A program made the translations under genes and the position numbers. From an uncultured bacterium (lineage in GTDB: Bacteria > Actinomycetota > Aquicultoria > SKW223), in contig CALIRS010000147.1 in assembly GCA_938042205.1 (NCBI GenBank), positions 1 to 5,031 of the forward strand: 5,031 bases of DNA, read 5' to 3'. Positions within the stretch are counted from its first letter, which is position 1; each line of letters opens with the position of its first letter. The notes beneath the pieces were generated by a model. It saw nothing but the letters and a program-made list of their open reading frames with translations. It was not told the DNA's origin and searched no databases. Shown here in pieces: positions 1-5,031 of the stretch.

Positions 1-16
1 TCCACAGTTTCCACAG
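1..16. promoter_or_regulatory. Possible DnaA-box remnants at edge of oriC
   Basis: TCCACA occurs twice, at 1-6 and 10-15. The 9-mer GTTTCCACA at 7-15 differs from the DnaA-box form TTNTCCACA at one position; the first copy is cut by the window edge, so its first three bases cannot be judged. The position immediately upstream of rpmH fits the common bacterial order dnaA-oriC-rpmH. With only one complete and imperfect box this is suggestive only. The sequence to the left would decide it. Confidence 0.4.
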
Positions 17-33
17 CAGCCAGAAGCCTTAAT

Positions 34-62
34 TTGACCTTTAACTATTAACTATTTATAAT
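34..62 (+). promoter_or_regulatory. Sigma-70-type promoter of the rpmH operon
   Basis: The -35 hexamer TTGACC (34-39) matches TTGACA at five of six positions. The -10 hexamer TATAAT (57-62) is perfect, and the spacer is exactly 17 nt (40-56). Transcription would start near 68-69, giving a 5' leader of about 25 nt before the rpmH ATG at 95. It is the only convincing promoter in the window and probably drives the whole gene cluster. The spacer contains a 7-bp tandem repeat (see the separate entry). Confidence 0.85.
42..55. repeat. 7-bp tandem repeat in promoter spacer
   Basis: TAACTAT is repeated twice head to tail (42-48 and 49-55), lying entirely between the -35 and -10 elements. It may be chance in AT-rich sequence. 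It could also be an operator half-site pair or a DNA-bending element, but there is no direct evidence for a regulator. Confidence 0.5.
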
Positions 63-82
63 GCTTCGTCGTTTTGTTACTA

Positions 83-90
83 TAAGGAGG
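83..90 (+). promoter_or_regulatory. Strong ribosome binding site of rpmH
   Basis: TAAGGAGG is fully complementary to the anti-Shine-Dalgarno end of 16S rRNA and ends 4 nt before the ATG at 95. This fits a highly expressed ribosomal protein gene and fixes the rpmH start. Confidence 0.85.
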
Positions 91-94
91 AAAC

Positions 95-229
95 ATGAAG
101 CGTACCTATCAACCGAAGGTTAGAAAGATGAAAAGAAAGCACGGATTTCTGTCACGTTCGAGTACGAATCAGGGAAGAAAAATATTAGCAAGAAGAAGGA
201 AAAAAGGGCGAAAGCGCTTAACAGTTTAA
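95..229 (+). CDS. rpmH: Large ribosomal subunit protein bL34
   Basis: This 44-residue, extremely basic protein begins MKRTYQPKVRKMKRKHGFLS, which is close to the bL34 family consensus (MKRTYQP...RKR.HGF..R..T..GR..L..RR.KGR..L). Length is normal (44-46 residues). bL34 is a small, mostly extended and helical component of the 50S subunit that packs against 23S rRNA. The ATG start is set by the perfect Shine-Dalgarno at 83-90, and translation ends at TAA 227-229. It is the first gene after the promoter, and rnpA starts 5 nt after its stop, the usual rpmH-rnpA pairing. The gene is intact and the assignment is essentially certain from sequence and context. Confidence 0.97.
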   Translation: MKRTYQPKVRKMKRKHGFLSRSSTNQGRKILARRRKKGRKRLTV

Positions 230-234
230 GCGGA

Positions 235-621
235 ATGCCGGTGAACTCGTTGAATAATCGAGGCATTAATGTCAGGACCCTTTCTGGAAAGCGAAAATTC
301 ACCGAGATTTTCCAAAAAGGTAAAAAATTATTTTTTGATTCAGGCTATGTAGTTTTTTTAACATTATCAGAAAAAAATCAGGGAGCCATCTACTTAGGTA
401 CTATTGTACGCAAGAAATTAGGAAATGCAGTTGAAAGAAACAGAGCCAGGAGAATCATCAGAGAGACTCTTAGAAACATTATTCGAACTGAAGGTGGAAA
501 AGGAGCTTTTGCTATAATTTTTATCTTAAACAAAGTTGAAATTGACTCGATGGAAATAAAGAAAGTGATCCAAAGAGTTTTTAGCGATATAAGCAGTCAT
601 TCAGGGGAAAAGGCTAATTAG
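235..621 (+). CDS. rnpA: Ribonuclease P protein component
   Basis: This is the protein subunit (C5-type) of RNase P, which helps the catalytic RNA bind precursor tRNA and remove the 5' leader. The 128-residue reading shows the family's conserved features: the N-terminal KFTEIFQKGKK segment (residues 21-31), the V-R-K-K-L-GNAV strand (58-66), and the basic RNR helix ERNRARRIIRE (67-77) that contacts the RNase P RNA. Family members are usually 110-125 residues, and homologues generally begin close to residue 12-18 of this reading, so the N-terminus may be over-extended. ATG 235 has no good Shine-Dalgarno; GTG 241 and TTG 250 are in-frame alternatives. Translation may depend on ribosomes finishing rpmH 5 nt upstream. 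The stop is TAG 619-621, one base before yidD. Product assignment is firm, the exact start is not. Confidence 0.93.
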   Translation: MPVNSLNNRGINVRTLSGKRKFTEIFQKGKKLFFDSGYVVFLTLSEKNQGAIYLGTIVRKKLGNAVERNRARRIIRETLRNIIRTEGGKGAFAIIFILNKVEIDSMEIKKVIQRVFSDISSHSGEKAN

Positions 622-622
622 A

Positions 623-832
623 ATGCGCACCATAATAATTAAAATGATTCTTGCATACCAGAAAGTTATTTCACCGCTAAAGCGAAAGACGTGTCGTTTT
701 TATCCGTCATGTTCTGAATATACTAAACTGGCTATAGAGAAGTATGGAGCAATAAAAGGCTTGGTGATTGGAGCGAAGAGGGTAGTTCGCTGTCATCCTT
801 TTAATCCTGGTGGATATGATCCTCTAAAATAA
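623..832 (+). CDS. yidD: Membrane protein insertion efficiency factor YidD
   Basis: This 69-residue protein has the YidD (DUF37) pattern: an amphipathic N-terminal helix (residues 1-20, MRTIIIKMILAYQKVISPL), then CRFYPSCSEY with cysteines 24 and 30, a helix containing AIEKYGAIKG (37-46), and the C-terminal RCHPFNPGGYDP motif (56-67) with cysteine 57. YidD sits at the inner face of the cytoplasmic membrane and helps membrane proteins insert through YidC; its biochemical action is poorly defined. It lies between rnpA and yidC, the standard location. ATG 623 begins one nucleotide after the rnpA stop; AAGG at 610-613 gives a modest Shine-Dalgarno at about 9 nt. Length is typical for the family (about 65-85 residues) and all hallmark residues are present. 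Confidence 0.95.
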   Translation: MRTIIIKMILAYQKVISPLKRKTCRFYPSCSEYTKLAIEKYGAIKGLVIGAKRVVRCHPFNPGGYDPLK

Positions 833-836
833 GAAT

Positions 837-842
837 GGAGAG
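837..842 (+). promoter_or_regulatory. Ribosome binding site fixing the yidC start
   Basis: GGAGAG lies 8 nt before ATG 851. A nearer ATG at 844 is out of frame and reaches a stop after seven codons. No in-frame start codon lies between the yidD stop (830-832) and 851, so 851 is the earliest possible standard start. Confidence 0.65.
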
Positions 843-850
843 AATGCCGG

Positions 851-1504
851 ATGTTGAAACCTTTTGAAGAAGCTCTACTTTCTTTGCTCAACATATTCTT
901 TTCTTTTACTCATAGCTATGGACTTTCTATAATTTTGCTTACGATAGCTATCAGAATCCTTCTTTTGCCACTTACATACAAACAAACTAAAGCCCAGTTA
1001 GATTTGCAGAAGATTCAGCCAAAGATTAAGGAAATTCAAAAAAAGTATGCTAAAGATAAGCAAAAACTCCAGGAAGAACTAATGAAAGTTTATTCCGAGA
1101 ATAAAGTGAACCCTTTTGGTGGATGTCTGCCTTTATTAATTCAGTTGCCAATATTCTGGGCTCTTTTCAGGATGCTGATAACAAATAAAGATCTTGCTAG
1201 ACAAGGATTTCTGATAATCCCTTCGCTCGGGAAAGCAGCAGCCAGGTCTGGAGTCGCGATTTTTAGCGGAGAAGGACTGCCATATCTGGTAATGTTGGCA
1301 TTGCTTGCATTGACAACCTACTGGCCTTCTAAGATGCTTTCTACGGATAAGCAACAGGAAACCACCATGCTTTTTATGAGCATATTTATGCTTTTTATTG
1401 CCTGGCAACTCCCGGCAGGGGTACTTCTCTACTGGATTACCACCAACATTCTAACCGTTTTGCAGCAATATATCCAGGTAGAGCTTGAAAGGAGGAAGTC
1501 ATGA
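851..1504 (+). CDS. yidC: Short-form YidC/Oxa1/SpoIIIJ membrane insertase
   Basis: This polytopic insertase works alone or with Sec to insert and fold inner-membrane proteins. The 217-residue protein shows the Oxa1-type core: a first core membrane segment (about 24-42, GLSIILLTIAIRILLLPL) with the conserved groove arginine R35; a charged cytoplasmic helical hairpin (about 43-85, rich in K, Q and E); the NPFGGCLPLLIQLPIFWALF segment (87-106); two further hydrophobic segments (about 142-160 and 172-186); and the final LPAGVLLYWITTN segment (187-199). There is no large periplasmic domain as in Gram-negative YidC, and no lipobox-type signal peptide as in Bacillus SpoIIIJ, so it is a minimal version. 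The C-tail is short and mildly basic (ERRKS). It lies 18 nt after yidD, and its TGA (1502-1504) almost abuts jag, a partner commonly encoded beside it. Intact. Confidence 0.95.
   Translation: MLKPFEEALLSLLNIFFSFTHSYGLSIILLTIAIRILLLPLTYKQTKAQLDLQKIQPKIKEIQKKYAKDKQKLQEELMKVYSENKVNPFGGCLPLLIQLPIFWALFRMLITNKDLARQGFLIIPSLGKAAARSGVAIFSGEGLPYLVMLALLALTTYWPSKMLSTDKQQETTMLFMSIFMLFIAWQLPAGVLLYWITTNILTVLQQYIQVELERRKS
1488..1495 (+). promoter_or_regulatory. Strong ribosome binding site before jag
   Basis: AAAGGAGG lies inside the 3' end of yidC. It is 5 nt before ATG 1501, which reads only ATG AAT TGA, and 10 nt before the in-frame TTG 1506. Its strength supports initiation in this spot and argues against the upstream in-frame TTG at 1485, which would place the site inside the gene. 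Confidence 0.75.
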
Positions 1505-1505
1505 A

Positions 1506-2099
1506 TTGAAATACGTTGTCAGAGCCAGTGATGAAGCAGAGTTGAGAGAGGTTCTCGAAAGAATGGATCTCAACATTGATCAGGTAAAGTATCAATTTCT
1601 TTCAAAAAGCGAGGCTGCTGAATTCGGCCTTGATAAAGCGGCTATAGTTGAAGAAGTAGTTCCCGATCGAGCTGCAAGGCTTACAAGAAGAATCCTCTAC
1701 ATGATGGGCTTCAAAGCAAAAGTTAAAGCAGTTGAATATGAGAATCTCCTTACAATCGAAGTGGAAGGAGAGGAGCTCGGACCGCTGATCGGGGCGCGAG
1801 GGAAAACACTTGTAGCCTTTGAAACGATGCTGGTAGCAATCATTAATAAAAATGCGCTTGTAAAAAAGAGGGTGTCACTTGATATTGCAGGCTACCGGAA
1901 AAGAAGAGAGGAGAAACTCGAGCAAATGGCACTTAAGGCTGCTGAAATTGCACGAAAAGAAAAGAAACCAGTTCCTCTCTCGCCAATGCCAGCCCATGAG
2001 AGGAAGTTTATCCACTCAATCCTTACTGATGTCAATGGTGTTGAGACTCGTAGTGAAGGGGAAGAGCCAGACCGCAGGATTGTCATATTTCCAGTTTAA
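1506..2099 (+). CDS. jag: RNA-binding protein Jag/KhpB (SpoIIIJ-associated)
   Basis: Jag/KhpB is a cytoplasmic single-stranded-RNA-binding protein usually encoded next to yidC; in Gram-positive bacteria it partners KhpA and affects cell elongation and division. From TTG 1506 it has 197 residues. An N-terminal Jag_N-like region (about 1-50) begins LKYVVRASDEAELREVL and is divergent, with EFGLDKA where homologues have a GFLGLG-type motif. A KH domain (about 53-130) carries the GxxG loop GARG at 96-99. An R3H domain (about 131-197) carries the R-x3-H signature RKFIH (166-170) and ends DRRIVIFPV. The start is uncertain: ATG 1501 has ideal spacing but hits TGA after two codons, TTG 1506 is in frame, and TTG 1485 would add seven residues. 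It lies one nt after the yidC stop and 17 nt before mnmE. Product call is firm. Confidence 0.92.
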   Translation: MKYVVRASDEAELREVLERMDLNIDQVKYQFLSKSEAAEFGLDKAAIVEEVVPDRAARLTRRILYMMGFKAKVKAVEYENLLTIEVEGEELGPLIGARGKTLVAFETMLVAIINKNALVKKRVSLDIAGYRKRREEKLEQMALKAAEIARKEKKPVPLSPMPAHERKFIHSILTDVNGVETRSEGEEPDRRIVIFPV

Positions 2100-2116
2100 C
2101 GGAGTCGCAACTATTA

Positions 2117-3538
2117 ATGACAGAAAGAAAAGATATTTTTAAAGATACTATTGTTGCTATATCTTCACCGGTCGGAGTTGCTGCAATCGGTGTTATCAGG
2201 CTTTCTGGTAGCAAGAGCCACCATCTTGCATTAACTCTTCTTGAAAAGAAATTCGAAGATTTAGAAGAAAGAAAAATGTACAGGTCATTCCTGGTGTCTC
2301 CCGAGGGAAAGATGATTGATGAGGTTAATGTATGCTTCTACAAAGCACCGCAAAGTTTTACAGGTGAAGATATGGTTGAGATATTCTGCCATTCAGGGAT
2401 GACTGTACTAGCAAGCATTCTTGATGCTTTTACCAGGTTAGGAGCAAGGATTGCTGAGCCTGGAGAGTTTACGAAGCGAGCATTTATCAATGGGAAAATG
2501 GATCTTGTGCAGGTAGAGTCTATTGTTGATATTATTGATGCCCCTTCCGCTGCCTCTCTGGAGGCAGCATTGAGGCAAAGGAAGGGAGAGCTTTCGATAA
2601 GAGTTGAAAGATGGCGCGAAGAGATTCTTGAGGTCATATCTGAAATTGAAGCAGATATAGACTTTCGAGAGGAAGAGCTGCTTGAAATTAAACCAGTAAA
2701 AGAGAAAATAGAAAAACTCAGGAAGATAAGAAATGATCTAAAAAAAGCACTAGAAACTGCCAGAGAAGGAATATTTTTAAGGGAGGGAATTCATGTATCC
2801 ATCGCCGGAAAGCCTAATGTCGGAAAGTCAAGTCTTCTGAATGCCCTCCTGAGGAAAGATAGGGCAATAGTCACGGAGATTCCGGGAACCACAAGGGACG
2901 TAATTTCTGAAAGGGCGCAGATAAAAGGATTTCCTGTGATTGTTACTGATACTGCAGGCATCAGGAAGGCAGCGGATGCTGCTGAAGAAGAAGGTGTTCT
3001 ACGAGCTCGAAGAGCTATCAGGGAGTCTGACGTGGTGATCATGCTTTTTGATTCCTCACAGAGTCTTGATGAGCAAGATATCGAAGTTCTTGAATCGGTC
3101 CCTTGTGGGAGAACGATTTGGGCATTAAATAAATGCGATTTGAAGATGGTTCTAACCGTAGAAAACATTTTTGATGAGTTAAAAAGATTCGATGTTGAAA
3201 GAGTAGACCTTACGGGGGAAAAACCATTGACAATTTCAGCATTAACTGGCGAAGGCCTGGATGAACTGGAGGATAGGATAATCTCAAAGGTATTTGAAGG
3301 AGAAGTTCTGCATCCAGTTGAATCTATTATCATGACAAACAGGAGACATGTTCAGCATCTAAGAGACGCTATTAAGCTTATAGAGGAAGGGATAAAACTT
3401 ATGAATAATGGTCACCCAGATGAAATTACTGCTCTGGTAATAAGAGAAGCTGCTGATAAGCTCGCTGGGATAATCGGGCTGATCACAACTGAGGACGTAT
3501 TGCATGATATCTTCTCTCGTTTCTGCATTGGTAAATAA
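2117..3538 (+). CDS. mnmE: tRNA modification GTPase MnmE (TrmE)
   Basis: MnmE and MnmG form the complex that adds the aminomethyl or carboxymethylaminomethyl group to C5 of wobble uridine-34 in certain tRNAs, using a tetrahydrofolate one-carbon donor and K+-dependent GTP hydrolysis. The 473-residue protein has all expected parts: an N-terminal tetrahydrofolate-binding domain (about 7-125, DTIVAISSPVG... to EPGEFTKRAFINGKMDL); a helical domain; an inserted G domain (about 224-390) with G1 GKPNVGKS (231-238, including the K+-coordinating asparagine N234), G2 PGTTRD (256-261), G3 DTAG (278-281), E290 aligning with the catalytic glutamate E282 of Escherichia coli MnmE, and G4 NKCD (338-341); and the C-terminal FCIGK with the conserved cysteine 470. 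Length is normal. The start ATG 2117 has only a distant GGAG at 2101-2104 (12 nt), so coupling with jag is plausible. No in-frame alternative lies between the jag stop and 2117. Confidence 0.97.
   Translation: MTERKDIFKDTIVAISSPVGVAAIGVIRLSGSKSHHLALTLLEKKFEDLEERKMYRSFLVSPEGKMIDEVNVCFYKAPQSFTGEDMVEIFCHSGMTVLASILDAFTRLGARIAEPGEFTKRAFINGKMDLVQVESIVDIIDAPSAASLEAALRQRKGELSIRVERWREEILEVISEIEADIDFREEELLEIKPVKEKIEKLRKIRNDLKKALETAREGIFLREGIHVSIAGKPNVGKSSLLNALLRKDRAIVTEIPGTTRDVISERAQIKGFPVIVTDTAGIRKAADAAEEEGVLRARRAIRESDVVIMLFDSSQSLDEQDIEVLESVPCGRTIWALNKCDLKMVLTVENIFDELKRFDVERVDLTGEKPLTISALTGEGLDELEDRIISKVFEGEVLHPVESIIMTNRRHVQHLRDAIKLIEEGIKLMNNGHPDEITALVIREAADKLAGIIGLITTEDVLHDIFSRFCIGK
2549..2568. repeat. 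Perfect 8-bp hairpin inside mnmE
   Basis: GCTGCCTC (2549-2556) and GAGGCAGC (2561-2568) are perfect inverted repeats around a 4-nt loop. They encode the stretch AASLEAA (residues 145-151) at the start of the helical domain. No T-run follows, so it is not an intrinsic terminator. The alanine- and leucine-rich coding requirement is a sufficient explanation. Confidence 0.6.
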
Positions 3539-3607
3539 TCAAAGGTAATCTTGTATATGCCATAAATATATTAAACATACTTAATTGGCAACATTAAGGT
3601 TAAAGCT
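3539..3607. other. AT-rich mnmE-mnmG intergenic gap
   Basis: At 69 nt this is the largest gap downstream of rpmH. It is AT-rich and includes TTGTAT (3551-3556) and TATATT (3567-3572), but these are only 10 nt apart and do not make a normal promoter. The arms TGCCA (3558-3562) and TGGCA (3586-3590) form a weak inverted repeat with a 23-nt loop. TAAGG at 3595-3599 is the mnmG Shine-Dalgarno, 8 nt before ATG 3608. No intrinsic terminator is visible. Confidence 0.6.
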
Positions 3608-5031
3608 ATGAAACCACATAGATTCGATGTGGCCGTTATAGGATTAGGGTTTGCAGGAACAGAGGCTGCTATGGCAGCTGCCAGGCTGGGATGTTCAACA
3701 ATAGCATTTAGCACAACTCTTGATTGGAAATACTTTCCCTGCAGTAGTAGCGTTGGAGGTCCTGGTAGAGGACATCTCATGAGGGAACTCTCTGCTCTCG
3801 GTGGTGTTATGCCATATGTGGTTGATAATACTTACCTTCATCACAGGAGGTCAAATACACAAAAAGGATGGGCGGTAAGATCATTATTTGCGCTGGTTTC
3901 GGAAGATTTGTTTTCTATTAAATACAAGAGGGAAGCTGAAAATACAAAAAATCTCTGGTTGAGACAGGGAAGTGTTGAAGAAATAAGAAAAGAAAGTGGG
4001 GGCATATCCCTACATCTTGCTGATGGGTGCAAATATCTATCAAAAACAGCAATTATAGCTGCGGGCACTTTCGTAGGTGGAGAAGTAGTTTCGGGGAGAA
4101 TTCGTGAAAAGGCAGGTAGAAAAGGCCTCTATTCTTCGGAGAAACTTGCGAGGTCATTGCTCGAACTTGGTTTTAAAACGGGAAGATTTACTACCGGAAC
4201 CTCTCCCAGGATTGATGTAAAGACAATAGATTTTGGAGAACTGGAGATGCAAAACTATGAGAAGGATTTGAATGAAGGGTTTGACTGCTGGAAGAAAGTT
4301 TCTCCACGAAAGCAACTACCCTGTTATATTGCAGTTACAAATTCTGATACAGTAGACTTATGCAAAAAAATTGCGCAAAGATATATTGATATTCTTGATG
4401 CAGGCAAAAAGCCAGAATCGGGCATTTTAGCGAAAAGTCCACGCCACTGCCCTTCTTTTATTGATAAGATAGAAATGTTTCCTGAAAAAGAGGAACATAA
4501 TATATTTGTGCAGCCGGTGTCGCTTTCCAGTTTTGAATATCTACTTTCAGGTCTTGGTATGTCCTTTTCGATAGAAGAACAACTTTCCATCATCCAGACA
4601 ATTAAAGGTCTTAAAAATGCAAGAATTGTACGACCTGGCTATGCCGTAGAATATGACTTTATTGACCCAAGACAGCTAAAACATACTCTTGAAGCAAAAG
4701 AAATAGAAGGACTTTTCTTCTGCGGACAGATAAACGGAACTTCAGGCTATGAAGAAGCCGCTGCACAGGGAATAATTGCAGGCATCAATGCAGCCCTTAA
4801 GGTAAAAGAAAAAGATCCCTTTATTCTTTCAAGGGATGAAGCCTATATCGGAGTAATGATTGACGATTTAGTAACAAAAGGAGTGGATGAACCCTATAGA
4901 ATTTATACTTCAAGAGCAGAACACCGCCTCCTTTTAAGATTTGATAACGCAGACCTGCGCCTTACTCCTAAAGCAAGGGAATTGGGACTGATAGATGATA
5001 CTACCTGGGAGATGTTTGAGAAGAAGAGAAA
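3608..5031 (+). CDS. mnmG: tRNA U34 modification FAD enzyme MnmG (GidA), 5' part
   Basis: MnmG is the FAD- and NADH-using partner of MnmE in wobble-uridine modification. The frame is open from ATG 3608 to the window end (474 codons); the family is about 620-630 residues, so the C-terminal helical domain that binds MnmE is off the edge. An in-frame stop at 3572-3574 and no intervening start codon fix the start. Visible features are a Rossmann dinucleotide motif GLGFAG (12-17, usually GGGHAG), a cysteine-loop region PCSSSVGGPGRGHL (44-57; usually CNPA(I/V)GG) with C45 aligning to E. coli C47, FTTGTSPR (usually LKTGTPPR), SPRHCPS with C281 aligning to E. coli C277, then near-canonical RIVRPGYAVEYD (339-350), GLFFCGQINGTSGYEEAAAQG (368-388), and DEPYR (427-431) in a conserved stretch ending in NADLRL. 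The first ~335 residues are divergent and the rest is typical. The position right after mnmE supports orthology. It is distinguished from the shorter folate-dependent TrmFO by the GQINGTSGYEEAAAQG and DEPYR regions. Confidence 0.94.
   Translation, partial: MKPHRFDVAVIGLGFAGTEAAMAAARLGCSTIAFSTTLDWKYFPCSSSVGGPGRGHLMRELSALGGVMPYVVDNTYLHHRRSNTQKGWAVRSLFALVSEDLFSIKYKREAENTKNLWLRQGSVEEIRKESGGISLHLADGCKYLSKTAIIAAGTFVGGEVVSGRIREKAGRKGLYSSEKLARSLLELGFKTGRFTTGTSPRIDVKTIDFGELEMQNYEKDLNEGFDCWKKVSPRKQLPCYIAVTNSDTVDLCKKIAQRYIDILDAGKKPESGILAKSPRHCPSFIDKIEMFPEKEEHNIFVQPVSLSSFEYLLSGLGMSFSIEEQLSIIQTIKGLKNARIVRPGYAVEYDFIDPRQLKHTLEAKEIEGLFFCGQINGTSGYEEAAAQGIIAGINAALKVKEKDPFILSRDEAYIGVMIDDLVTKGVDEPYRIYTSRAEHRLLLRFDNADLRLTPKARELGLIDDTTWEMFEKKR

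Noticed and set aside
1136..1408. 90-codon minus-strand frame inside yidC
   Set aside because: Antisense to conserved membrane segments. Its Cys/His content comes from the complement of yidC codons, not a zinc-finger pattern.
1879..2142. Plus-strand frame overlapping the end of jag and the start of mnmE
   Set aside because: It is out of frame with both genes, crosses the conserved R3H coding region, and has no recognisable features.
2549..2568. Hairpin in mnmE as a terminator or attenuator
   Set aside because: No T-tract follows, and it sits mid-gene in a conserved coding region, so termination there is unlikely.
2338..2637. 99-codon minus-strand frame inside mnmE
   Set aside because: Antisense to conserved MnmE sequence, with no recognisable protein features.
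2791..3333. 180-codon open frame on the minus strand inside mnmE
   Set aside because: It lies wholly antisense to the MnmE G domain, whose motifs are intact on the plus strand. The translation resembles no family I recognise and is serine-rich, as expected of an antisense shadow.
3551..3581. Possible internal promoter before mnmG
   Set aside because: TTGTAT and TATATT are only 10 nt apart, and pairing TTGTAT with CATACT needs a 19-nt spacer with weak matches in both boxes.
3571..4593. Three minus-strand frames within mnmG (3571-3780, 3841-4068, 4324-4593)
   Set aside because: The plus-strand MnmG frame is continuous from 3608 to 5031 with family motifs across it, so these are shadows.
1..5031. 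Search for a novel accessory or defence system, CRISPR, mobile element or structural RNA
   Set aside because: Nearly every base belongs to seven well-known housekeeping genes in a classical order. The non-coding stretches total under 250 nt and show no array, transposon end or riboswitch-like structure.

Overview
This is an ordinary bacterial housekeeping window. It holds the origin-proximal cluster rpmH-rnpA-yidD-yidC-jag(khpB)-mnmE-mnmG, all on the + strand and tightly packed. The last gene runs off the right edge. I found no mobile element, CRISPR array, tRNA, rRNA or defence-type gene, and nothing I would call a new system. The left edge carries TCCACA repeats resembling DnaA boxes, so the window probably begins just inside the dnaA/oriC-rpmH intergenic region, although dnaA itself is not present.

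Layout: 1-94 is a leader with possible DnaA-box remnants, a near-consensus sigma-70 promoter (TTGACC, 17-nt spacer, TATAAT) and a very strong Shine-Dalgarno. Then come rpmH (95-229), rnpA (235-621), yidD (623-832), yidC (851-1504), jag/khpB (about 1506-2099), mnmE (2117-3538), an AT-rich 69-nt gap, and a 5' part of mnmG (3608-5031, 474 codons of roughly 620-630 expected). Spacings of 1 to 18 nt from rpmH to mnmE suggest one transcript from the promoter at 34-62. No intrinsic terminator is visible in any gap.

The genes fall into three functional groups: ribosome and tRNA maturation (bL34, RNase P protein), membrane protein insertion (YidD, YidC, with the RNA-binding partner Jag/KhpB), and tRNA wobble-uridine modification (the MnmE-MnmG complex). 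YidC is the short form without a large periplasmic domain, as in Gram-positive-type and several deep-branching bacteria. Together with strong purine-rich Shine-Dalgarno sites and moderate to low GC, this suggests a Firmicutes-like, Synergistota-like or similar bacterium rather than a proteobacterium. The sequence alone does not settle the phylum.

The points worth a second look are small. The jag start has its best-placed ATG leading to a two-codon dead end, so a TTG start (or a one-base error) must be invoked. MnmG is clearly divergent over its first ~335 residues, with the usual CNPA(I/V)GG motif reading CSSSVGG, yet it keeps both family cysteines and a near-canonical region after that point.
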